Part shown: piece by piece, positions 1-11,540 of the stretch | How the letters are laid out: each line of letters opens with the position of its first letter | Numbering within the stretch: the first letter of the stretch is position 1 | Assembly: GCA_034406715.1 (NCBI GenBank) | Contig: CP137867.1 | Span: forward strand, 496,001 to 560,000 | Reading direction: 5' to 3' | Length of the DNA: 64,000 nucleotides | DNA from: Rhodotorula mucilaginosa | Taxonomy: Eukaryota > Basidiomycota > Microbotryomycetes > Sporidiobolales > Sporidiobolaceae | Program-made: the position numbers and the translations under genes | Notes under the pieces: model-generated | The model's database searches: none | What the model saw: only the letters and a program-made list of their open reading frames with translations | What the model was told of the DNA's origin: nothing

Positions 1-1886
<1,886 letters not shown>

Positions 1887-2325
1887 AGCACCGCCACCGC
1901 CGCCGCCGCCTTATGGCAGAGGACGGAACTCACCCAACCGACCCGCGCTTTCCACAAACATGCACACACAAACAAACACACTAGCATCATCTCTTGTCTT
2001 TTTTCTCTTTCACCGCGACTGTACTTGTCTGCTCTCCTCCTCGGTCCCTTCTTCCCTTTGTACTTGCCTCCCCTTTTACCCCCTCGGATTCATGCTTGTT
2101 TACTCGACCCACCTTCTCTCTTCTCTCGCTCACATTCTTCTCACTTGTAACTTGCTCTGTGTCGGCACATGGACGTGAAAAGGCAAGCGGCTAGAGAGAG
2201 CGACGATGCAGAGACTGATGGCATGGCATGGCATGGCATGGTATGGCAAAGAGACAAGAAGACCAGCTGATCGCAGAATGAATGGGGCGGATGCGCGGAA
2301 GAGGGAGGAACAGGACATGCGCGAA
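1887..2325. other. Intergenic 3'/3' region between convergent genes
   Basis: This lies between the stops of the DUF1776 gene (plus) and the RanBPM-like gene (minus), so it should carry both 3' UTRs. It has pyrimidine-rich stretches around 1990-2150. The only other structure seen is the small ATGGC repeat at 2218-2247. I see no gene in it. Confidence 0.6.
2218..2247. repeat. ATGGC pentanucleotide microsatellite, six units
   Basis: Six consecutive five-base units ATGGC, the fifth reading ATGGT, lie in the convergent intergenic region. No function is suggested. Confidence 0.9.
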
Positions 2326-4305
2326 TCATGCCTCCATATCGTCGACAGGGGGGTGCGGCGGTGTCGGCGGCGCACCGTCTCGGTCGCGCAGGAACGTGTG
2401 CAAGTCAAAGATTGGGAAAGTCTGCAAAAAGAAATGACCAGGGGCACACCATCAAATTCGTCAGCCGCTCACTTTCGCTAGCCATGTAGCAAGCCGCACT
2501 ACTGTCGCGCGTGTCGCTCGCTTTGAAAGGGATGGAGACGAGCCGCGACTGACCCTTGGAGGTTTGTTCTTGCCATTGTTGCTGTCGCGGTCTCGTCCCG
2601 TCGTGATCGCTTCCGGCGGCGGGAACGGGTGCCACATCTCGCGGAGCGTGTCCCATATGGCGGTCGCTTGTCGTGCCGCGAGCGAGAGGAGCGAAAGTGG
2701 CGTCCGGCCGGTGTGTTCTGTGTCCGGAAGAGGGGGGGGGAGGCGTGCATCGGCGTAAGTTCGAATTTCGTGTTTCTTTCGCAGCAAGTACCACCAATCA
2801 GGTTCGCGCGCGCAGAAGAAGAAGACTTACGCAGGATGGCCGAGTTGACCATCTCGGCGAGGATGTCTCGCCGAGACTGGGACAAGTAACCCCTGACGGG
2901 ACAAGTCGCCAGGTCCTTGTACGCCAACAGTCCACAGACGTCGATACACTCGCGTTCCCAACCCTCGCGGTCTTTCCCCACTGGGAGTTGGAGGACTTTT
3001 TCCCTCAAGGCTTGAGACTGGGCGATCGCGACGTTGAGGATTGACGCCGAACCGCCGAGGGACGAAGTCGATGCAGACATTTCGGCGTCGGACGAGTGAG
3101 CATCCCCGCCTCCGCCGGCGCCGCCGGTGAGTCCGCCATGTACGGACGAAGTCGGAGTCGAAGGGGTCGAGATGGCCGAAGTGGCATGAGCCGTCCGCAT
3201 CAGCTCGATAAACGTCTGAGTCTGGAGATTGAGACTGATGATCTCTGGTGCGAGGGATGACGCCCACGAGCCGAACTGCGCGCCCGTGACGGCGGAGGTA
3301 GAGTGAGACGGGGAGAATGAAGATGGACGTAGGTGCGGGACCGGAGATGCGCGATGGGGAGGAGGAGCAGGAGTTGGACTCGGCGCGACGAAAAAAGTCT
3401 GAGGGGTGCACGAGCTCGGAGTACTTGATTTGGAGGCGGCGAGTGGTCGCGCAAAGGCCGATTTTGAGCTGACGGAAGCAGTTGAGGCGGCGACGGCGGT
3501 TGATGCTGGAAGAGGAGGAGGAGGGGGAGCGAGGACGTTCGGATAGTGCGCGTTCAACAAGTCGACGGCTTGACCGATTCGACCTGTCACGATGGCGTCT
3601 CGAATTGCTTTTCACATGCAGAGACGAGGTTAGACCGCGCATGGGTGGAAGAGAGTGTGCGCCCGACGACTCACTCTTCCGTAACCGCAAGTCTTGCACC
3701 TCTTCCTCACTCAAGGCCGACGGCTTCACCGTCCCATTCGCACCCGCAACGCCCTCCCCCTCATCGAGAAAGGCGACGTTCTTGCCGTTCCCATTGATCA
3801 CGGGCGAGTCCGCGGCGCCGATACGCATCTCCGCAGCAGCAGCAGCAGCGGCACCGCTTCTTCGCGAGGTGGTTTCGTCGTCGGCTGTCGCTTCGACGTC
3901 TTCTTGCATCGCCTCTCCATCCGTGACTGTAGAGTGATTGCTCCCTCCTGCTGCTGCAAGGGCGTTTGACCCAATTCGTGCCGGCGATGCATGCGATTCC
4001 TCCTCCTCCCCACTTGCAGCCGACGCATCGGCATCCGGATCCTCAGTGACCATCTCGCTCGCAAACGCGATCGCCGAATCGACGTAGCCTTCATGAGCGA
4101 GGTATTCGAGCACGAGTTGCCGCACCTCGAGGGGCGTGAACGGTCTCACGGCGACCGTGTTGCTGTGGTTGTTAAGAGTCGAGGAGGCGGCAGGTTGCGG
4201 CACCCCGGAGCCTTGCGAGGGCGCGGCAGCATAGGCCGGCGCGAGATGTCGATACGTATGGACTTGGACGAGGTTACTCGGCGTGCTCGGCCTCGACGTC
4301 GCCAT
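2326..4305 (-). CDS. LisH-CTLH-CRA protein, RanBPM/GID (CTLH) ubiquitin-ligase subunit-like
   Basis: Exons on the minus strand: 4305-3675, 3607-2831, 2717-2554 and 2421-2326, giving 555 residues. A LisH motif (VRQLVLEYLAHEGYVDSA) lies near residues 60-85. A CTLH segment (TGRIGQAVDLLNAHYP) begins about residue 215 and continues to LQTQTFIELM. A CRA-type end (LLAYKD ... VNSAIL) follows near 440-465, then an ARQATAIWDTLREM helix. This order matches the C-terminal half of RanBP9/10 and yeast Gid1/Vid30, subunits of the GID/CTLH E3 ligase that degrades gluconeogenic enzymes in yeast. The SPRY domain usually found ahead of LisH in RanBPM is absent: the ATG is only about 55 residues before LisH, and no SPRY-like reading frame is visible upstream. 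Gid8, which naturally lacks SPRY, is the alternative identity, but the CRA end looks more RanBPM-like. Long Ser/Ala/Gly-rich loops separate the domains. One intron uses the weaker donor GTCAGT. Confidence 0.8.
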
Positions 4306-4809
4306 CGTGGTCGAGGCGGAGTCGAGTCGTCGTGGGGCGGAGCGGCGGCGCGAACCTCGGGGCGGATCACCAAGGCCTCGCTGGTCTCGGGGATAAGGGC
4401 GGGTGATGAGTTCCCAAGGAATGCCTGTACTTGATATAGCCTGACGGTACTCAAGAACAAGAGGTCGAGTCTCTCTCTGGTGCTGGTGATCGTCGCAACC
4501 AAGTCGGCGCTTCCGATTTGCGAAGTCGGGCTGCGAGGGATAGAAGAGCTACAGGACCGTTCTTATACACTATAAGTAAGCTGCCTCTGTGCTCCAAACA
4601 GCTTTGGAGAGGCAGATAAACTCGTTGAATTCGACTCAGATACCAGCCTAAGTACGTGAACTTGTGTTGGGTTTGCAGGGTGCGTTGCGATGTGCGAAGG
4701 TTGACTATGCAAAGTAGAGCCATCAGAGTTCCTTCCAGTCCCGTAGAGCGGGCGAAGGGCATATGTCAGATCTCCCAAGAGGAGGGAAATCGCCAAGCGT
4801 TCCTCGAGA
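4306..4809. other. Intergenic: RanBPM-like promoter and SAM37 3' region
   Basis: About 500 bp between the RanBPM-like ATG and the SAM37/metaxin stop, both on the minus strand. It should hold the promoter and 5' UTR of the former. No SPRY-encoding exon or other gene was found. Confidence 0.5.
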
Positions 4810-6318
4810 TCAGTCGTCGTCGACGTCGTCCAAATCATCCTCGTCGTCGTCGTCTTCGAGCTCTTCCTCCCACTCGCCTTCCTCCTCTTCGTCATCGTCG
4901 TACTGGTCTCCGTCGCCCGTCCCCGCCGCGAACCGGATCCAGCCCCCTCTCCCAGACCCAGACGACTTCCCGCCCCCTCCCCCTCCTAGGAGTCGTGCCC
5001 ACCTCCCCGCGAACGGGACCGGGAACGCGCCCGTCCCGATTCCCCAACCGACGAGTCCGACCGCACAGACCGCAAAGAACGCGTACCGTTTCCGGGCAAA
5101 GTCGCGCTCCTTCTTCGTTAGAGCCGTGCCGGTTCCTCTTCGCTGTTGTGAGGAGGAGGAGGAGGAAGCAGAAGACCTCGGCTGGACGGAAGGACGGAAG
5201 AAGGCTCGTGCGGAAGAGGGAACGACCAGTTCTCTCAAGGTGACGAGGATCCCTCCCAGTGCCGACGAAGACGAGGGCGACGAGGACGACGCGAGTTTCG
5301 GCATCGGGACCGAGTCGGGAGACCAGAGCGTTCGGCGCAAGAGGGCCGAATGGGCCCACAGGCGCGGAAACGAGGCGTTGATCAAGTCGGCGAGGATCGG
5401 GGTCGGCAGGGGCAGGTACAGGACGAGCGAGAGCAAGGCCGAGAGGTGCGCGTCGAGTGGGGTCGGTCTGTTTGGGCGCACAAGGGCAAGTCGCTCTCAG
5501 TTCTCTGCGCTTTTTGAGAGAACAGGTAACGTGGCAATGCGCACGTGGAAGAAGAGAAGAAGAAGGGAGTCGAGGAGGCGGCGAGTGTCGATTCGAGCGC
5601 GGTAAAGACCTGCCTCGCGGCCGAGATGATCTGATGTCGTCGACAGCGTCAGCTGTCCGAACCCTGTACTCGTACAGACCAGTCGCATGTGTGCTCTCAC
5701 CTTGCCCTCTCCGAAAGTCTTTTTCATGCGTTCCTTGCCCTCGCGGCGTTCTCCCTCTTTGCGTTCCTTGACGCCCTCGATGCCCGTCTCGAGGAGGGCC
5801 TTTTTCCTCCTCCGTTCTTCTTCGGCTTCGCGTTCGGCTTCGCCTCCGAGTCCCCACCAGTCCGGGTGGGCGGCGTCGACGGTGTGCTGGGCTGCGGCGC
5901 GGAGGGCGTTGGGGCGGTAAAAGGCGGTCGGGAAGGGGAGTTCGGGCGCGAGGAGGGCGCGGACGTAGATCCAGTTTTGGGGGAGCGAGTAGAGCGAGTG
6001 CAGGACGAGCGGGAGGACGGTCTGGTCGAGCAAGGCGTGGAACGCTCTCGCGTCGGCGGCAGCGGCGGCATTTGCGAGGGTCGCACTGGGTTGAGCGATT
6101 GATTCGAGGTGGTGGAGGATGGCCGAGCTAGGGATGCGCTGACTGGCGTGCTTCAAGGCGGGCAGGTCGCTGTCGTGCGAGGGGACGAGGGTCCATTGGC
6201 CGGGTGTGAGCAGTTGGAGGTACGAAGCGGCGACGAGCGAGTCCGGGTCGAGCGAGGCGAGGTCGTGCGTCCGCGAACCGGGCAGAGCATGCAGCTCGAT
6301 CCTCGTTGCGTCTGGCAT
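4810..6318 (-). CDS. Metaxin/SAM37 (Tom37)-like outer mitochondrial membrane sorting subunit
   Basis: Exons: 6318-5701, 5609-5545 and 5467-4810, giving 446 residues. Family knowledge: metaxin/Sam37 proteins have a GST-like fold and act in the SAM complex that inserts beta-barrel proteins into the mitochondrial outer membrane. The N-terminal half (SLYSLPQNWIYVRALLAPE, FPTAFYRPNALR) fits a metaxin GST-N region. A charged Lys/Glu helix near 175-205 leads into the small middle exon (VFTALESTLAASSTPFFF). That joins in frame to PTPLDAHLSALLSLVLYLPL, which is the family's FFF...PTxLDAxL signature. Near the C-terminus FARKRYAFFAVCAVGLVGWG begins a hydrophobic segment that fits the tail anchor of yeast Sam37. 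The protein ends in an extremely acidic Asp/Glu run. The middle exon is only 65 nt but is required to complete the GST-C motif. It diverges from NCA2 across 116 bp. Confidence 0.82.
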
Positions 6319-6434
6319 CTCCCCGGCAAGTCGTTCAAGTGAAGTAGCGGAGGAGGAGGAGGAAGAGGTCCTCTCTCCGACTCTGGACCGGAACCACCTT
6401 GTCCTCCCTCGAGATCAGCTGCTTGCTGGCCGCC
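6319..6434. promoter_or_regulatory. Short bidirectional promoter between SAM37 and NCA2
   Basis: Only 116 bp separate the two divergent start codons. Both genes encode mitochondrial outer or inner membrane biogenesis factors, so shared regulation is plausible. No specific binding site is claimed. Confidence 0.5.
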
Positions 6435-9036
6435 ATGTCGACGTACGCGTCCGACTTGACCGCCTCGCTCTCGACCGCGCTCGTCCAACTCGCTCCGACC
6501 CTCGTCCCGTCCTCGCCCCTTGCTCCTCCTCCTCAGGCTACCCCACCCGCAGCCGGACTCACTCCTCCGGACCAGCTCGGAGCCACCCAGTCTGACTCGG
6601 ATACGCTCAACGAAGCACGCCAGGACCGGGAAACCCAACTCCGGAGGGTCCTCGCGCAGCTGCAACCGCCTCACGCGTCATCATCATCGTCGTCCAGTTC
6701 TGCACCCTCTCAAGTCGGCGCGTCGAGCAGCTCATCCGCAGCCCTGAACGGGAACCAGTCACACCGCTTGCATTCTCCTCAAGAGCTCGCCAATATCGCC
6801 CAGTCTCTCTTCTTCCCCTCTGACGAGGACCCGACGACAACGACAACGAACAGAAGCAGCGAGGACCCGCAACTCGCCACCGTCGAGTATGTCGTCCTCG
6901 CCCAACTCGCCATCGCAGCCTACGGCACCGTCCTCCGCACCCTCATGCACGAAGCGCACCGCCTCGAATCCTCAGACCAGTACTGGTCCGCGGTCGAGAG
7001 CCAACCCCTCGAGACGGCACTGTACCTCGTCCAGTCGACTCCCGAACGCGCCCTCTCGCTCGGCCGCGTCTCGCTCGCGAGGTTCAAACAACTCGCATTG
7101 TCGGCTCAGTCCAAGGGAGGGAGCCGGCCGGCCATCCTGAGTCGCGAAACGTGGCGGAGAGCGGTCCCGCCTTCGCTCTTCCTGACCGCCGTCTTCCCGC
7201 ACCTCTCGACTTCGGCGGGCCTGCCCTCGCTCGCCAGTATCTACAACGATGGAGGAGGCGAACAACCAGGAGAGGCAGCAAACTCGGTCCGCCCCACTTC
7301 AGCCACTTCAGCCACTTCAGCCGCAGCGGCGGCCGTCGCCCCCGCCAACCTCGCCCGACTCGGCCGCCAAACCGCCCGCTCCCTCTTGTTCTTGACCCTC
7401 TCCCCGCTGTCGCTCACGCGCGCCGAAATCGCCCACAAGCGACGCAGCCTGCGCCAACAGCGGGATCGACTCGCGACCATGATCGGCGAGTTGACCCTCG
7501 CGGCAAATGCAGGCGGAGCGGTCGAGGAGGATGCCAGTGTTGGAGAAGAAGATGATGATGATGAACGCGTCACCAAGGCGGATTTGAGACGACGACCCGG
7601 GTTGGCGCAGCTGTTTGGACTCGCGGCGCAGCAAGAAGATCGCGAAGGGACAGCGACCTTGTCGCTCGAGGACGTCAAGCAGGCGACGTTCCAGACCCTG
7701 AACCATCTTGAGATCGTGCTTGCACCCACGTCCCCGGGAGCGGGTTCACGAGCGACGGAGTCGGTATCCGCTCCGCAAACCCCAACCCAAATCGCTCGCC
7801 ACCTCGCCAACCTCTTGACCGGCACCCTGACCGCCCACCAAGCCTCATTCCGTTCTTCTGCGCACGCCCTCGCTCCTCCGAGCGCCCTCGCCCGCGCGTG
7901 GCCCTATCTCCTCTCGGTCCCCCTCGTAGGCGGCATCGTCGCCCGCACCGTCTACAACCACCGCGCGTCGCTCCGCCTCTGGGTCCAAGAGACCGTCTCG
8001 ACCGTGCGCGGCTTTTTGATCGATTGGGTCGTCGAACCGGTGCGGCAGATCCTCGAGACGTTGAGGGGCGGGGAGGAAGGCGGGATCGCGTTGATGGGGA
8101 GGGAGAGTCTCCAGAGCGATTTGGCCAGCCTTGAGAGGATGGTGGTCGACTTTGCGAGGGACGAGTACAAGCTCGGACCGGAGCAGTTGCAGGTCTTGGC
8201 GCAGCAGGTGCGGGCGGGAGACTTGACGCCTGTGCTCCGCGTATGGGAAGAGGACATCAAGGTGCGTTGTTTTGGAAGGAAGGGGTTGACTCTGTGAAGC
8301 CCGCACTGACCCATCTATCCCCGCCACGCAGTCCCCGATCAAGTCGGCCGTCCGTGGCTCGCTCGTCCGGACCCTCCTGATCCAAGTCCAAAAAGTCAAA
8401 GTCGACGTCGCGCTCGCGATGGACGGGATCGAAAAGATGCTCAAATCCCAGCAGCTCACGTTCGGCTTTGTCGGTGTCGCCCCTTCGATGCTCATTCTCG
8501 CGTTGGTCGGGAGGTGGGTCAGAGGGTTGGTCAACAAGTCGGATGGGGGGTCGAGGCGCAAGAGGAGTGAGGAGAAGCGGAGATGCTGGATGGTCATCAG
8601 GTGCGGCTTCTTGCCGACCTGGATTTCGTTTGTCTCGCTCGTCCCACTCATCTATCGGCGAATGTCTCTACACAGGGACCTGGACCTGCTGCTCACGCCG
8701 ACTCGTGCCCGCGCCGGGCCTTCCTCCCGCTCTCCCCGATCCAAGCGACCTGGTCCCGCCTCCTCGCCCAACAACGACAACGGCAGCAAGGACGACTCCG
8801 CCGCCGCCGCTTTGACTCAAGGCCACCTCCTCCTCTCGCTCTCTTCCCTCCGTTCTTTCGCCCACTCGTCCCACTTCCCCTCCCGGGATACCCAACTCCG
8901 GTCCGCCTTTCTCGACGACGTCCGCGCAGTCGAAGATGGCGCTACTCAAGCCGCCACGGAGGAACGGAGAGCTCTCGTGCGGCGATTGGAACGGTGGAGT
9001 GACGCCCTCGGCTGGGACGAGGGAGTCCGGTCATGA
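6435..9036 (+). CDS. nca2: NCA2-like mitochondrial protein (ATP synthase subunit 6/8 expression factor)
   Basis: Exons 6435-8261, 8332-8600 and 8676-9036, giving 818 residues. I chose the ATG at 6435 because upstream in-frame codons are not ATG. The family signature follows the first intron: SPIKSAVRGSLVRTLLIQVQ, then KVDVALAMDGIEKMLKSQQL and a hydrophobic FGFVGVAPSMLILALVG near residue 650-665. Earlier, AWPYLLSVPLVGGIVARTVY near residue 480 looks like another membrane segment. In yeast, Nca2 is a mitochondrial protein needed with Nca3 for proper expression of mitochondrial ATP6/ATP8. The second intron (8601-8675) is 75 nt, a multiple of three, and has no in-frame stop. Splicing it restores a typical WMVIR-DLDLLLT join, but a retained form would still be translated. 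Confidence 0.86.
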
Positions 9037-9450
9037 GGCGATCCATCTCGTCTCCCCACTCTCACGTAGCCGAAAGACTTGGCGTGTGAATATATGGTAT
9101 GCGGCAGTTCCAGCCTAACGGTAGCGTGTATGAGGTATGCGTAAGGGGGAAGACAAGCAGCAAAAAGGGAAGAGAATGAACAGTAACGACGGGAAGATAC
9201 TGGTACAACCACGAGACGAGCTGAAACGACGGGGGAGGTGGCGCGGGGGAATATATGAAATGGGACGAAGGCGATAGGGTAGGGCATGTACGTAGTAGTG
9301 GCAGACAAGTGAGATGAAGGGCGGCCGAACAATCGGAGACTGCGGAAGCGGAAGATGGATGGGAAGAGGAACTCGGGAGGTGACAATCTCGCGCAGCCAA
9401 GGCCAAACAAAGGTGAGGAGGAGGTGGTGGGGCGCTGCGAGTGAAGTCGA
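9037..9450. other. Intergenic 3'/3' region between convergent NCA2 and wc-2
   Basis: About 410 bp between the two facing stop codons. It presumably holds both 3' UTRs. No further structure was recognised. Confidence 0.5.
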
Positions 9451-11253
9451 TCACTTCTTGCCTTCGCGCTGCTCCTTCTTCGTCTTGGAGACCAGCTTGG
9501 CGTAGCGAAGCCCTGTGAGAAGAGACCGGGTCAGGATGAGTCAAGGTGGTGACGGCCTGCCGAGGGAGAGGCGCGTACCGCAAGCGTTGCAGAGACTCTT
9601 GGGCCCGTCGGGACCTTTACGCCATTCTGGCGACTCGACAGTGCCACTGCAGGGAGGTCAAGGTGGTGAGTTCAAACATGTCTGATCAGGCAGAATCCTG
9701 CAGGAGACTCACCAATCCCGGCAGACGAATTCACCCTCTTCCACACGCGTCTTCTATTCGCAACAACCATCAGTAAAGGCTGCTTTTGCTGGTCGAGAGG
9801 GGAGAACCAGAGTGGACTTGCCTTCTTCTTCTTCTCTCCAGTACCGTCGCCCTTGGTGCCGTTCGCCGAGATTCCGATCCCGAGCGCGCCGTACGTGTTG
9901 GACGTGGAGGGGATGAGCGACTGCGTCTGGACGAGACCTGTGGACGGGTCGATGACCGATCGTGCGCTCGTATCGAAAGAGTCGCCGCGGTACATGCCCG
10001 GTTGGCCGTAAGGGAATCCTGCGAGGGTGCCGACGATCGTCAGTTTCATCCGTCCCCCCCGCATGCTAGGACTTTAGCCGTCACTCACCACCGCTCGAGC
10101 CGTCTCCTTCCACTTCCTTGTACATGACGAGGAGCTCTTGCCGTAACCGTTCGTTCTCGAATTTCAGTTCGAGGAACGAGTCGAGGAGGGCCTGGTTCTT
10201 TGAAGGGTATGGCCGGGCGGTCGCAAAGAAGCATTTCGGCGGTTGATCCGGTGTTTGTTGTGGCTTGCCGCCCTCGTAGTACGGGTGACCGGTGACCTCG
10301 AACAGGACGTGTCGATCGTCGGCGGTCTTGAAGCGGTAGTACAGCGTAAGCGTGTCGCCTGTCCGACAAGAAGTTTCGAAGTTGCGTTTGAACGCTTGCA
10401 CGTCATCGGGATGGATGTAGTCAAAGATGGAGCGGGTGAAGAGGTCGTCGGGGGAGAAGCCGGTCAACTCCTTTGCCGAGTCGGAAGCGAAGATGAAGTT
10501 GCCTTGCGGGGAGAGGACATGCATGAAATCCTGTGTTCCCACCAATCCCTAGGATCAGTATGATGAACTGGGAGGCGGGATCGGACTTTCGAGCGAGCCG
10601 ATAACGAGAGGCAAGGGGTCGATCGTACCTGCAGTTCCTGGAGGATGTGTTCGCTCCAGTTCTTGCGGGTGGTGAACAAGCTCGTGGTCGAGCTCGCCTT
10701 GACGGTATGTGGTGCTCCCTCTGGCCGCTGATAGGGTCCGGACGGGTGCCTCTGCCCTGTGACGGTCGCCGCGCCGTGCGCACTGCCCGACGCCGACGCG
10801 CCACTGACGGACGAGTGTCCGCCGTGTCCGCCCGGGTTCGAGCTGTCTCGCTTGTGCACTCCTGTTGACCTGCTGGGCCCTGCGGTGCTCTCTGTAGCGC
10901 CAGCCCTCCAGTCAGCGCGAGGCCCGGGACGCGGCAACCGGCCTTGATGAGCTGCCCCGGTTGCGAAACAGAGAGCGGCAGCCCCGTCATCACTCACCCC
11001 GGGCGGGCCCTATCGAGTCCTGGTGCTGTGTCTGAGCATACTGGTGCTGCTGGTACATGGTCGAGAAGCCCTGCATGGCGTGTTGAGTCGGGCGAGGGGG
11101 TGGGGCGTAGCCGGACACGGTGCCGTAATGCTGCTGTCCGGTTTGCTCCTGCTGCGACGGGTAAGCGGCGTACTGCTGCCCGTACGCTGCTGGATGCTGC
11201 TGCTGCTGCTGTGGCGGAGGCGCGGGCGGCTGGGCGTAGTACTGCGCGGCCAT
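9451..11253 (-). CDS. wc-2: White-collar-2 homologue: PAS-domain GATA-type zinc finger transcription factor
   Basis: Seven exons: 11253-10998, 10951-10629, 10548-10089, 10018-9822, 9753-9713, 9646-9579 and 9512-9451, giving 468 residues. The N-terminus is Gln/Tyr/Pro-rich. [13 protein letters not shown] leads into a PAS domain at about 190-330 ([35 protein letters not shown]). A helix [20 protein letters not shown] follows. The GATA-type finger sits at the very C-terminus: Cys423-x2-Cys426-x18-Cys445-x2-Cys448, as in fungal WC-2 proteins, followed by [21 protein letters not shown]-2 pairs with the blue-light receptor WC-1 to drive light-regulated transcription and carotenogenesis. WC-1 is not in this window. 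The intron before the finger (9754-9821) has a GC-AG border (donor GCAAGT). The first intron is only 46 nt. Confidence 0.93.
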
Positions 11254-11540
11254 GCTTCTGGCGATCGGCGCAGGCGGGAGAGTCGCAAATCTCGAGAGTC
11301 GGCCGATCTTCCTCGTAATTGAATCTCTCTCTACTTCAACTCCTCGCACATCTTCGATTCGTACACCATCAATAGCAATACACTCTTCATGATCGCCTGC
11401 AAGATACTCAGGTCGAAAAAGGAGGACGGGGTTTAGAAAATCGAAAAGGGGCCCGGTTTGCCCTCGGGTCGAAGGCCACAGAAGGGGCAGTAGCCAAGCC
11501 TACGCGCGGGGTGGCGCAGGGCGGAAGGAGCTGCACGAGT

